DNA of 25,765 nt from a virus. The stretch lies in the IMG/VR virus record IMGVR_UViG_3300038309_000241, positions 1 through 25,765 of that record; one strand, given 5' to 3'. Positions within the stretch are counted from its first letter, which is position 1, and each line of letters begins with the position of its first letter. A program made the position numbers and the translations under genes. This document shows positions 7,510 through 15,754 of this stretch, one piece after another. The notes under the pieces are model-generated. The model worked only from the letters and a program-made list of their open reading frames with translations. It was not told the origin of the DNA and did not search any database.

Positions 7510-9164
7510 TCAGCTACTTCCATAACAGGTATTGACGTACGCGTCCGTGTCGGTTTTTCGTGCATTATTTCGATATTGTCAGAATTCAATCTGACTAAAT
7601 TCATAAAGCAGCAAATCGCTATTTCCGTTGTGGATACTTCTCGTCCAAGATCACTATCAATGACAATCATCTCCAGATTAGTAATTGTTGATACATCCAA
7701 TATCCGACGATAAAACACGGTACCATCATGCAATGAAATCATTATATCGACCGGTAGAGCTGTAAATCTTGTCATTCCGATCGTCATAATCTGAATAGCC
7801 AAATCGCTGGAACCGATATCTGATATAATAGTCAAATCATTGTTCCATGTTGGTAACCAAAACGCCTTTTGGCGGCCACGGCGCGAATGTAGCCAGCATC
7901 TCCATGCCCATCTTAAATCTTTTCCATGTGTGACCTTGCCAAGAGTGCGTGAAAAGTTGGTCCAATCCTGTCCAGTTTCATATGTTACGGCTCCCTGACC
8001 GTTATCAAATGTGATCAAAGGACGTGATATATTTTCGTTTATATTACCGATAATTATATCTCCATCGACAAGTACGTCATAATCTCTGTATTGATCATAT
8101 ATAGTATCAGCTAAATCGGCATTGTCGGTTACCATAAACTGTGCATTTATGATCGCATAGTGATTATCAGGCCGCGAAATGGATATACCGTTAGTGGTGT
8201 AAGCCAGCCGAAGTGGCATAATAAATACGTTGGTGTAATTTTGGCTCACGCCATGTTCAATGTCGATCCCATTAACGCGCACGGAACTGATTTCTACAGC
8301 CTCTAATTTATCCGGAGATTCCCATAACACAGCAAGTCCACCAGATCGAAAATCGGCTGCGGTGGTTGAAAAATTTATTGATGTTGCATCTTTAACAACA
8401 CTATTTAAATGTACCTGCTCGAACCAAATTGGCAACCCCCACAGGCGAAAATTCCATTCCATAGATGCTGTTTTAATAGCTGCAAATTCATGGGCTCGTT
8501 TGGTAAAACTGAACGATAGGATTTGTCTTGGATAATTCCTCAACGCAACTCGTTGTTCACTATCGCGAGTACCTAGTATTTTTGTGTTCCATTCCAAGCG
8601 TTCTGTCAACGGTAGATCTGGTCTCCATCTCCATAACACGACCCTGCTACCGGTAATCGGTAATACGTAAGAATCATCAAAATTAAAAATAATACTGGCA
8701 TCAATTGTCGGGGGCCCCTCCATGCTTATAGAGATTATATATTGACGTTCTTCCAGGGCATTATATGTGGTCGGCGCCGACTCAGGTTCTGTGAGGACAA
8801 TTCCGCTGGCACCCTGCATATCAACAGAATACAGTATTTTTTGTTCAAAAAACGCATTCCACAGCCATACGTTTTCGGCCATATCGGAGAGCATGTTCCC
8901 AAGATTAAGTGGGTTCGGATATAAGTGGATCCGGAAATAGAAATCATGCAAATAACAATTATCCAAAAATCCGTTTACTTGTGGTGCATAAACATAAGGG
9001 TAAACGATTGTGCGTTGAGCATGTATTGATAGTAAGCCTGATTCTGCGGTCTCCAGGTCGAGATATATGCCCTGATCAAAACCTGATAGATCAGTCGACC
9101 AATTATCATCATTATCCGCTCCGTAAATGCAAAGCAGCGTTATAAATCCGTTTAATAAAGTCAT
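7506..9164 (-). CDS. Tail tip/hub structural protein
   Basis: A 552-residue protein. ATG at 9164 directly follows the upstream TAA; the frame is open for 57 more codons, but these lie inside the upstream gene and lack a clear ribosome binding site. The N-terminal half carries a segment I associate with a conserved siphophage tail protein (NLGNMLSDMAENVWLWNAFF). The C-terminal third has RQKAFWLPTWNNDL and a terminal beta region ending in CCFMNLVRLNSDNIEI, which resembles distal tail and hub proteins. Its position between the post-tape-measure proteins and the BR0599 protein fits a baseplate hub. No enzyme motif is visible. The gene is markedly AT-rich compared with the head genes. Confidence 0.8.
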   Translation of the reverse strand: MTLLNGFITLLCIYGADNDDNWSTDLSGFDQGIYLDLETAESGLLSIHAQRTIVYPYVYAPQVNGFLDNCYLHDFYFRIHLYPNPLNLGNMLSDMAENVWLWNAFFEQKILYSVDMQGASGIVLTEPESAPTTYNALEERQYIISISMEGPPTIDASIIFNFDDSYVLPITGSRVVLWRWRPDLPLTERLEWNTKILGTRDSEQRVALRNYPRQILSFSFTKRAHEFAAIKTASMEWNFRLWGLPIWFEQVHLNSVVKDATSINFSTTAADFRSGGLAVLWESPDKLEAVEISSVRVNGIDIEHGVSQNYTNVFIMPLRLAYTTNGISISRPDNHYAIINAQFMVTDNADLADTIYDQYRDYDVLVDGDIIIGNINENISRPLITFDNGQGAVTYETGQDWTNFSRTLGKVTHGKDLRWAWRCWLHSRRGRQKAFWLPTWNNDLTIISDIGSSDLAIQIMTIGMTRFTALPVDIMISLHDGTVFYRRILDVSTITNLEMIVIDSDLGREVSTTEIAICCFMNLVRLNSDNIEIMHEKPTRTRTSIPVMEVAE

Positions 9165-9165
9165 G

Positions 9166-10101
9166 TTACACGTCGTATTTAATGGCCCATCCAAACGTTC
9201 CCGTATGCGTAATTGCCAGTCCGCCATCACGCTCCGATACATTCCGTCGATACCAGGGGAACACCATCCATTGATCGCTGCCAAGCGTAATAATTTGTCT
9301 ATTAAGCAAATTATCACAACGCACATGCCTGGCATTTGTCACTTCTACAAGTTGGCTGCATTTTGACGATTCTCTCAATTTATAGGCACGTATCGGCAAA
9401 AAGGTACTTTCTCCGGTCATGGTATTAGGCTGGGTATTCAACAGCTCAGTCATATAGGTTGGCCCTACCATCGTGCTTCCGAAATTGCTCCCCAAAGCGA
9501 ATGACCAGGGATATGATGCTTCAATCGCATTATGCAACCAGCAATTGCGGGTTTCTCCATACGATGATTTAAAGTTTGTACCCCAGAATAACGCTGCCGA
9601 TGTAAAATCGTGCGACGAATATGTTCCGCCTCCCCCTGTTGTTGGTGTTATATATATAGCGCCATTGTTGTTTGGTATATTTGACCCTATTGACGCTCCG
9701 ACCCAATTTCCACTGCCTGGCAGCCCTGACATGTTGGATTGCCCAAAGGCGCACCACTGATAAAAGCTGCTGCCATAATTTATAACCATGAAAACTTCAA
9801 TGTCAGAGAATGTGAAAACATGATAAGTCAGCGGAAAAGAAATGCCGACAATACCCATCGTCCTCATTGACACGACATTTGGCGCATCCCCACCGTCAAG
9901 TGATGTCCTGCCAAGCAATTCAAGGCACGGATTACTCGCTTCGTCTATGCCAGACTCGATCCTGACATAACATCCGGATTTAGACAAAACCGTCTTTCCT
10001 TCGGCGTCGGTATTATCGGTCCATCCGTCACCGGTACACGCATTTACCAGGGCTGTTTTAACTGCGGCCATGTTGGCCGCGTCACCTGTCGCGTAACTCA
10101 T
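9166..10101 (-). CDS. Siphophage tail structural protein B, following the tape measure
   Basis: A 311-residue protein; ATG directly follows the previous stop (TAAATG). It begins MSYATGDAANMAAVKTALVN and ends FGWAIKYDV, with a Gly/Ser/Asn-rich beta middle and many aromatic residues. The start resembles that of the neighbouring upstream gene product (MSYDIGYVDNSVQTAHYAFL), and both are similar in size, so they may be diverged paralogues. C-terminal strands (QIITLGSDQWMVFPWYRR) look like a small beta-barrel. Proteins of this kind occur between tape measure and hub genes in B3-like phages and are thought to be structural. No detailed function is known to me. Confidence 0.75.
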   Translation of the reverse strand: MSYATGDAANMAAVKTALVNACTGDGWTDNTDAEGKTVLSKSGCYVRIESGIDEASNPCLELLGRTSLDGGDAPNVVSMRTMGIVGISFPLTYHVFTFSDIEVFMVINYGSSFYQWCAFGQSNMSGLPGSGNWVGASIGSNIPNNNGAIYITPTTGGGGTYSSHDFTSAALFWGTNFKSSYGETRNCWLHNAIEASYPWSFALGSNFGSTMVGPTYMTELLNTQPNTMTGESTFLPIRAYKLRESSKCSQLVEVTNARHVRCDNLLNRQIITLGSDQWMVFPWYRRNVSERDGGLAITHTGTFGWAIKYDV

Positions 10102-10956
10102 TTAAGCCTCCATTTTGAGGGCATAAAAATCATTGAACCCGGTCCGATATACGTCCTGTATGACGACATAAGTCGTTCCGTCGATCAATAAAGTGTTTTC
10201 CGTCGTATTATCAAATCCGGGCACAAAATAGATTCCATCCAGGGCGCCGTACAAATTTGTGTTACCGGAGCCGTCAAACAATTCCACCGGCATCAACGGA
10301 TAATATGTACCGGTGTCTCGAAGCGCCGCCGTCCCCCCTGCTAAAATCGAGTTGCTGAACGGGTAACAATAAATTTTCTGCCAGGTCCCATCAGTATCCC
10401 TCATTTTCATATTTTCGACATTGCCGTTGTAAGGCATGGCATAACCTGTGTTTGAAAACCTGTACGCCTGATCACCATTAAGCATGCCGCCGCAGACAAC
10501 TGGGTAAGGAAATTGGGATGGCTTGGCATATGGTAAAAACTTGCCCACATAACATGACTCATACACCGGCGTTCCCACCTTCAACGCGAACGCGATCCGC
10601 TGAGGATTCCATGTCAACCAATAATCTATACGCTGATTGTGCGCCGGGATCCCGGAATAAATGGCATTCGGTTGGGTGTCGAACGTGTTACCGGATACAT
10701 ATCCGGTGGCGACCATTGCCAGCAGGTTATAATAATCGGCGGAGGCATCCTGGTAGGTTCGAAAACCGACGTATATTTCCTCGAGCCCGGAAAACCCCTC
10801 GCCTTTTAAAATAAGCTCATGATTAGAACCGGAGGTGCCATACCGCATGGTTGACCAGCCTTCCCCGGAGGCTGTGACCAGGCCCTCCAGGGCGGCCAGA
10901 AACGCATAATGCGCCGTCTGCACGGAATTGTCGACATAACCGATATCATATGACAT
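10102..10956 (-). CDS. Siphophage tail structural protein A, following the tape measure
   Basis: A 284-residue protein whose ATG overlaps the tape measure stop (TAATG). Features are ELILKGEGFSGLEEIYVGFR (about 47-66), YYNLLAMVATGYVSGN, YWLTWNPQRIAFALKV and CYVGKFLPYAKPSQFPYPV, which I associate with a family repeatedly found just after the tape measure in transposable and related siphophages. It ends with a beta segment (YVVIQDVYRTGFNDFYALKM). Its position suggests a tail-tip component below the tube. No signal peptide, membrane segment or enzymatic motif is seen. Confidence 0.8.
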   Translation of the reverse strand: MSYDIGYVDNSVQTAHYAFLAALEGLVTASGEGWSTMRYGTSGSNHELILKGEGFSGLEEIYVGFRTYQDASADYYNLLAMVATGYVSGNTFDTQPNAIYSGIPAHNQRIDYWLTWNPQRIAFALKVGTPVYESCYVGKFLPYAKPSQFPYPVVCGGMLNGDQAYRFSNTGYAMPYNGNVENMKMRDTDGTWQKIYCYPFSNSILAGGTAALRDTGTYYPLMPVELFDGSGNTNLYGALDGIYFVPGFDNTTENTLLIDGTTYVVIQDVYRTGFNDFYALKMEA

Positions 10957-13124
10957 TAGAGTGAACTCCTGTTCTTCTGGACGACATTCATGATCATCTG
11001 TTCGCCTTCATCGGTATTCATATAATTGCCTACGATGGACGGATCCAGGACGTTAATGATTTTCGGACTGACGGTCACCTGCGGCGCCGGCGTATCCTGT
11101 TTGCCGACCGGCTGGACGTTCTCTCCGGCATGCAGCTGGTAGCGGTTGCCGGATTTGCCGTACCCGTAAATATCTTCGGGGAGAATACCGCCGGAATCAT
11201 ATGAAAAAAGGCTGCCTTTTAGCCAGTCCATTGCCGCACCGGCGCCAGATTGTATCAATCCGGCCGATCCGCCGCCGCCGCCGAACCATCCGCCGCCGAT
11301 GCCGCCGTTTCCGCCGGTGCCCAGCAAACCGCCCAGGATGTCTTTTGTGGCGCTCTGGAGCAGCATTTCGGTCAGCATGCGGCCGAAGGATTCCAGTATG
11401 CCGTCAAACGTTAGTTCAGAGCTCCACAGCATGTCGTTCAATGACGATGTATAGCTGTTGGCCCACCCGGCGAACGCCTGGCCCATGTCTCCCAGGAAAC
11501 TGTCCTGCTGCTTTTTCAATTCGGCATCTCGGTTCAGCTCGGCCAGCTTGATCATATCGTTTTTAGTGTTGGTGTATTCAACTTCTTTTAGCCCGGCCGC
11601 CTTCCAGGCTTTTTCCAGGTCGGCGATGCGGGCCATCTCGATTTCAAAAGTGGATTTGCCGAAGGTCTGAATTTTAAATTCCGTGTCCTGGCTCATTTTG
11701 GCCAGATCGTCCAGGGCTTTTTTTCTGGACTCTGTCATGGCTTTGGCCAATTGCAACTGCTTGATCACGTCGGCCGACGGCATATCGCCACCGACAGGTG
11801 TTCGGCGGGTGATTTCAGGTGCCGTGACTTTGCCGGATTCCATCGATTCTATCTCTTTTTTAAGCTTCTGAACGGTATCGATCACACCGGTATATTTTCC
11901 CTCAACGGATGCGATTTCTTTGGAAATCTCCTCCATGTTGGTTTTGGTGGCCCATTTTAAGTCCTCGAATGTCTGATCGATGGTGTCAAACGGATTGGTT
12001 TCTATTGCGCCCAGTTTATCCAACCCCTCCATCAGCAGATTTAGAGGACCAAGACTTGTTTTTTTCAGGGCGTCAAATAAAAAGCTCATCGATTTGACTA
12101 TGGCATCTATGGCCGCTGTTCCAGCCAGTTTGATGTCCAGCCAGGCACTATGAAAAAATTTGATGACCGACAGGACTTTTTCAATACCGCCCACGATCGC
12201 AACTATCCCGTTTTTAGCCAGGGCCATCATTTCTTCGCGGTTTTCTGCGATATACGCTGACCACTGCCGGAAGTACCCGGCCGCCTTGTTGACCAGGTCG
12301 ATAAAAAACTGGTTTTTGGTAATCACGAATCCCAGCTCTTCTTTCAGATCGCCAAAGTCTCCGGCGGCGCCCTGAACAGCCCCGCCAAACGTGTTTCTCA
12401 GTGCTTCGGCAGCGCCTCCGAACTGGCTTTCCAACTCTTTGAGGATAACGGCCTGGGCCTCTGCCTCCCGTCCGGCTTCCCACAGGGTTTTGATCATCTC
12501 TTTCTGATCGTTGGTAAACTGGATTCCTGTCCTGGACAGGGCGCCCAGGTTGGCGATGGGGTCGTTCAAAGCTTTGCCCAGTTGCACCATCGAGCTGTTT
12601 AAATCCTGTCCCATGACGGCAGACACGTCCAGTGCGGCCTTTGTCGTACGCTCAAAAGCCTCTCCGCGGATCTGTTTGAATGTCAAGAGGATCGACTGAG
12701 CGTTTAAAATCGTCTCATCGCCCACGCCGGTCAGGGCCTGCATGCCGGACGCCATTTTTTTAAGTTCGCCGAGCGTGAACCCGGCGGCATGTCCGGTGGA
12801 TTCGATGACCGCCGCAACTTTGGCTTCCGCCTCTTCTTGTACTTTAGCCAGGCCGACCATCTCGGATATAACGGATTTCAGCTTATTGAACACCACAAAG
12901 GCCGTGGCGATCCCAGCCGCCGCCGCCGCCAGGCCGACCAGGGCGATCTTGGCGGCCACGGCCTTCAGATTGAAATCGTGAAGGCTTTTCTTCGAACGAT
13001 CGAACGCCTTTTCGCTTTTGTCGCCGGCCTTGGCCGACTCTCCGGCAAACTGGCGTACCTTTACCGTCCCTTTATCATCGACATCCAGGGTAACATTGAT
13101 TGAAGAGACGTTTCCCGCAGCCAT
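10956..13124 (-). CDS. Tail length tape measure protein
   Basis: A 722-residue protein. ATG at 13124 follows AAGGG at suitable distance, and the first 64 nt overlap the end of the frameshifted chaperone product. After a charged N-terminus (VRQFAGESAKAGDKSEKAFD), residues about 55-80 form an Ala-rich hydrophobic segment (ALVGLAAAAAGIATAFVVF). Long alpha-helical coiled-coil stretches follow (KVQEEAEAKVAAVIEST, TWEAGREAEAQAVILKELE-like heptads, then about 440-540). The C-terminus has a Gly-rich stretch and the YDSGGILPEDIYGYGKSGN/HAGENVQPV region typical of lambda-type tape measures. It sets tail length and is threaded in the tube. At 722 residues it predicts a tail of roughly 100 nm (about 0.15 nm per residue). 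Confidence 0.95.
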   Translation of the reverse strand: MAAGNVSSINVTLDVDDKGTVKVRQFAGESAKAGDKSEKAFDRSKKSLHDFNLKAVAAKIALVGLAAAAAGIATAFVVFNKLKSVISEMVGLAKVQEEAEAKVAAVIESTGHAAGFTLGELKKMASGMQALTGVGDETILNAQSILLTFKQIRGEAFERTTKAALDVSAVMGQDLNSSMVQLGKALNDPIANLGALSRTGIQFTNDQKEMIKTLWEAGREAEAQAVILKELESQFGGAAEALRNTFGGAVQGAAGDFGDLKEELGFVITKNQFFIDLVNKAAGYFRQWSAYIAENREEMMALAKNGIVAIVGGIEKVLSVIKFFHSAWLDIKLAGTAAIDAIVKSMSFLFDALKKTSLGPLNLLMEGLDKLGAIETNPFDTIDQTFEDLKWATKTNMEEISKEIASVEGKYTGVIDTVQKLKKEIESMESGKVTAPEITRRTPVGGDMPSADVIKQLQLAKAMTESRKKALDDLAKMSQDTEFKIQTFGKSTFEIEMARIADLEKAWKAAGLKEVEYTNTKNDMIKLAELNRDAELKKQQDSFLGDMGQAFAGWANSYTSSLNDMLWSSELTFDGILESFGRMLTEMLLQSATKDILGGLLGTGGNGGIGGGWFGGGGGSAGLIQSGAGAAMDWLKGSLFSYDSGGILPEDIYGYGKSGNRYQLHAGENVQPVGKQDTPAPQVTVSPKIINVLDPSIVGNYMNTDEGEQMIMNVVQKNRSSL

Positions 13125-13788
13125 TGGTTTACCCTTCCCAGATCATGCCATTCATCGTATTCCAGGTCGTTTGCCCGGAACGGATAACCGCCCTGTTGCA
13201 TAAGCCTGAGCCGCAGCAGTTTGACGGTATACAAAGAAAGATCCCGGAGGCGTTTTTTGGGGCAGTTTGAACATGACCATTCGAGGTTTTCTCCGAATTC
13301 TTCAGCGCATTTTGATTCCTCATCGTCATCGCACAAACCCCTTGAAATCGCCTCCAGGTCTTCAATCAGTTTTTTTCCGGTCCCTCATCAAGATCATCGT
13401 CTTCGTCGTCGCCTTCGGGATCCTCCACTTCCGCAGACCCCTCGAACACCGTCGCTGCCAGGAGTTGTATCAAATCGGCAGCGTGCTCACAGATCTGGTC
13501 CTTCCAGTTTGCCTGATAATTGGGCGAGTCATTATCGGACGATATCGGATTGCCGCCGGGTGATATAAAATCACCCTCGCGGAACCCGACCAGGATTTTC
13601 GCCCCGAATTTTTGCCTGGTCTCGCCAAACGCCATCTTCACTTTGTTGCGCTTCCGGCTGATGGTCTGGTTGCTGTATGCGGCCCGTTCGTCCGTGGTCG
13701 GATTGCGATAATAGAGCTCGATATTGCTGCCGCTGATATTGTCGTACAACCTCAGGGTATTGCGGTCTGTCCCAAGAATTCTTGCCAT
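13061..13788 (-). CDS. Tail assembly chaperone, -1 frameshift product (gpGT-like)
   Basis: The 140-codon upstream frame ends KN-TGA on the heptamer A AAA AAC. A -1 slip there enters an open frame starting CTG ATT GAA that runs to 13061 and adds 102 residues (242 in total). The added part has no good start of its own. It contains a protein-like domain with LYTVKLLRLRLMQQGGYPFR and EYDEWHDLGRVNQWL, typical of the second half of siphophage tail chaperones, and a Cys pair (CSNC). In lambda the short form coats the tape measure and the long form recruits tube subunits. The extension overlaps the tape measure start by 64 nt. The frame relation was checked by codon phase; protein evidence is lacking. 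Confidence 0.85.
13366..13788 (-). CDS. Tail assembly chaperone, short form (gpG-like)
   Basis: A 140-residue protein starting MARILGTDRNTLRLYDN, with AGGAGG just upstream of the ATG. The body (FGETRQKFGAKILVGFREGDF) is followed by a segment with NYQANWKDQICEHAADLIQLL and a very acidic tail rich in Asp and Glu, ending PEKN at a slippery heptamer. Its size, its position between the tube and tape measure genes and its frameshift site match the short tail assembly chaperone of siphophages. It is expected to be made in excess over the frameshifted form and not to be part of the finished virion. Confidence 0.85.
   Translation of the reverse strand: MARILGTDRNTLRLYDNISGSNIELYYRNPTTDERAAYSNQTISRKRNKVKMAFGETRQKFGAKILVGFREGDFISPGGNPISSDNDSPNYQANWKDQICEHAADLIQLLAATVFEGSAEVEDPEGDDEDDDLDEGPEKN
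13369..13375 (-). promoter_or_regulatory. Programmed -1 ribosomal frameshift site (A AAA AAC)
   Basis: In the zero frame the codons are GAA AAA AAC TGA, so A AAA AAC is a standard X XXY YYZ slippery heptamer, placed directly before the stop. An SD-like GAGGGA lies at 13381-13386, 5 nt upstream of the heptamer, and could help slippage. No strong downstream hairpin is obvious by eye. Slipping by -1 joins the 140-residue chaperone to a 102-residue extension. Confidence 0.85.
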
Positions 13789-13807
13789 ATTTTCCTCCTG
13801 GTTTGTT

Positions 13808-15085
13808 TTACGCGGCGTATGTCGCCACCTGGTTTAATACTTCCACGATGACGCTGCCGTAGGTATCGTCCTCGAGTACCTGCAAATCCCCGGCCTCGGC
13901 CAGCAGCTTGCCGTTAACGGAGATCGGGGCCGACAAAACCCCCAGCTTCGGGAATGTCAGTTTGACCTCGTAATTTTCTCCGGTGGCGAACTCCGCACCG
14001 GTGCACACGATCTGCAGGCCGATGGTATCGTTGTCGGCGATGTGCTGCTGGATGATAAAATCACGGAACTCCCGGTCCAGCTTCAACGTCTGTGCCCGGC
14101 CGTTCCGAAACGCCCTGGCCGCGTATGCTCCGCCGCCGCCGAAGGTAAATTCGATGGCCATGTCGTTGTTCAGATTATGCTCGATAGAGTTGACCTCGGC
14201 CGACATGGTCCGCCCGCCGGAAAACGCGGATCCGGTCCAGGTACCGCCGAAATTGACAGTGGCCTCGGATATCCGTAATGGCGTTTCGGTTACCCGGGAC
14301 GGCAGGCTCATCCAGCCGCTTTCAGTCGGCACGTAAATCACCTTGTAGGTAATATCGTCACCCGCCACACCCGGCGCCGAAATGGTAATCACGGCCGGTG
14401 TCGCGTCGGATACGGCGGAAAAACTCACGTCCGTCCAGACGCCGGTCGTCAGCTCGGCCTTGATGGCCTGGACGTTGTCCAGCCTGGCGGCGGCCGTGGC
14501 GCCTTCAACGCCGTTGGCGGCCAGTGTCAAGGAGGTGGCGTCGGGACCATCGGTGATCGTTTCCTCGGTCACGTTATCCGTGTACTTGCCGGTGCCTTTC
14601 AGCTCGCCGACAATCTTGACCCAGTCGTCTTTGGTAAACGTGGCCGTCACGCTGTTGACGAACATGGAAGCAAACCGTCGTTTTAACACCGTCTTGCCGA
14701 AGCGCTGGGCCAGGGTGAACCCGGGGTTGGAACGGTCGGACGCCAGATCGCCGTCCAGCGGCGTAATGGTATGGCGATAGCCGTTACCTTCGGAGGCCGT
14801 GGAAACCGACCCCAAACCGAACGCATACAGCAGCGCAAAATGCTGCGGCTGGGCTTTTTCAAAGTTTAGCGTCATGGCGGCCGTGGCGCCGTTGTCGTAG
14901 ATGGTGTCCGCCTCTTCCTTGCCGGTCAGCTCGTTGGCGTTGTTCTCCCGCCGTGTCTCCAGGTTGCAGACATCGTTGACGCTGCACAGCAGGGAAGTAT
15001 CCAGGGTCTGCTCGGTATTCAGGGCGGTCTCGGCATTGTTGGCAGACACCGCCACGATGTTATGATTGGCTCTGCTCGATCTCAT
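13808..15085 (-). CDS. Siphovirus major tail tube protein
   Basis: A 425-residue protein. ATG at 15085 is chosen because GAGGAG lies 7 nt upstream; this overlaps the end of the previous gene by 26 nt. The N-terminal part (AVSANNAETALNTEQTLDTSLLC, and FALLYAFGLGSVST further on) and C-terminal part (YEVKLTFPKLGVLSAPISVNGKL) fit the tube proteins of non-contractile phage tails. The middle (around residues 170-270) looks like an inserted or appended beta-sandwich. The presence of this protein and the absence of a sheath gene define the tail as non-contractile. It is followed by the chaperone and tape measure, the standard order. Confidence 0.82.
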   Translation of the reverse strand: MRSSRANHNIVAVSANNAETALNTEQTLDTSLLCSVNDVCNLETRRENNANELTGKEEADTIYDNGATAAMTLNFEKAQPQHFALLYAFGLGSVSTASEGNGYRHTITPLDGDLASDRSNPGFTLAQRFGKTVLKRRFASMFVNSVTATFTKDDWVKIVGELKGTGKYTDNVTEETITDGPDATSLTLAANGVEGATAAARLDNVQAIKAELTTGVWTDVSFSAVSDATPAVITISAPGVAGDDITYKVIYVPTESGWMSLPSRVTETPLRISEATVNFGGTWTGSAFSGGRTMSAEVNSIEHNLNNDMAIEFTFGGGGAYAARAFRNGRAQTLKLDREFRDFIIQQHIADNDTIGLQIVCTGAEFATGENYEVKLTFPKLGVLSAPISVNGKLLAEAGDLQVLEDDTYGSVIVEVLNQVATYAA

Positions 15086-15314
15086 CGCTCATCTCCTCGT
15101 TATTTTTGCCCGCTACGGGGCCGGAGCGGCCGTCAGGATGGTCTTTTTTTCGTCCGCGCCTCGTTACAGCGGCATTTTCTTCAATGGCCTTAAAACGGCT
15201 CTCATCGCCCGCCGGTATATTTTCGTAATCAACCCCGTGACGGAAGGTGTGTCCGGCCAGCTCGCCGTCCACGGCCGTAAACTCCGGGGCGTTTGATTTC
15301 AGTCGGTATTTCAT
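15060..15314 (-). CDS. Small hypothetical protein between tail terminator and tube genes
   Basis: An 84-residue protein. The start is the ATG at 15314, which overlaps the upstream stop (ATGA) and has AGGAGG 5 nt before it; the frame stays open upstream but that part lies in the previous gene. The N-terminal 50 residues (KYRLKSNAPEFTAVDGELAGHTFRHGVDYENIP) form a compact domain. The C-terminus is highly charged (RRGRKKDHPDGRSG, then EEMSDEIEQSQS). Mu has a small DUF2635 protein at this place. Whether this belongs to that family I cannot tell, and its role is unknown. Confidence 0.75.
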   Translation of the reverse strand: MKYRLKSNAPEFTAVDGELAGHTFRHGVDYENIPAGDESRFKAIEENAAVTRRGRKKDHPDGRSGPVAGKNNEEMSDEIEQSQS

Positions 15315-15754
15315 CTGTCCTCCTGTTTCTGGAACAAGAAAGTGATTGTTTTGCGGGCCATCGCCGTCTGGCCGTCGGATACAGACTCGGTTTTTCCTTC
15401 CGACCCCGAAAACGCGTAAATAAATGCGCGGGTCGGCAAATATTCGTCCAGGGCGGAATTTACGTCGGCGATGATACCCAGGGTGCCTTTGGCGGTGGTG
15501 GCCGCGTCGCCCATAAGGGCGGCCTCGGTTTTCTGGATGCCGACATATACGACTACGGTCACAGTCAGATCGGATTCGATCACATCGCCGGCCAATTCCC
15601 TCCTGATGATCGTGCCGTCGGTAATGCCCACGCATGGCCGCCGGCACCCCTGGGGCACCAGGTCGATATCGGGCGTGATGTAAATATCATCATCCCGGAT
15701 ATAATCCAGCTTGTCGATCAGGCGGGCCTTGACGTATTCCAGCAATTCTTTCAT
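15311..15754 (-). CDS. Tail terminator/completion-type protein (gp37-like position)
   Basis: A 147-residue protein with an ATG overlapping the gpG stop (ATGA). It begins with a helix (MKELLEYVKARLIDKLDYI), then beta strands (ESDLTVTVVVYVGI) and a final strand (ARKTITFLFQKQ). This alpha/beta layout and its position between gpG and the tube gene match neck or tail-terminator proteins that cap the tube and join it to the head; Mu gp37 holds the same place. The assignment rests on layout and context rather than on a signature motif. Confidence 0.72.
   Translation of the reverse strand: MKELLEYVKARLIDKLDYIRDDDIYITPDIDLVPQGCRRPCVGITDGTIIRRELAGDVIESDLTVTVVVYVGIQKTEAALMGDAATTAKGTLGIIADVNSALDEYLPTRAFIYAFSGSEGKTESVSDGQTAMARKTITFLFQKQEDR

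Noticed and set aside
9165-9335. 57-codon upstream extension of the hub gene
   Set aside because: It overlaps the protein-like C-terminus of the previous gene (FGWAIKYDV). The ATG at 9164 immediately follows that gene's stop, as at the other junctions.
2895-10956. Diversity-generating retroelement acting on tip or fibre genes
   Set aside because: No reverse transcriptase gene and no template/variable repeat pair was seen in the window.
13129-13365. 78-codon minus-strand frame starting just after the short chaperone stop
   Set aside because: It is in the +1 frame and its product has no chaperone features. The -1 frame reached from the slippery heptamer encodes the protein-like extension instead.
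13808-15085. Tail sheath protein at the Mu gpL position
   Set aside because: The sequence fits a siphovirus tube protein. It is followed directly by a chaperone and tape measure, with no separate sheath plus tube pair.
15315-15647. 111-codon upstream extension of the 84-residue gene
   Set aside because: It overlaps the tail terminator gene in another frame. ATG at 15314 has AGGAGG and an ATGA overlap.
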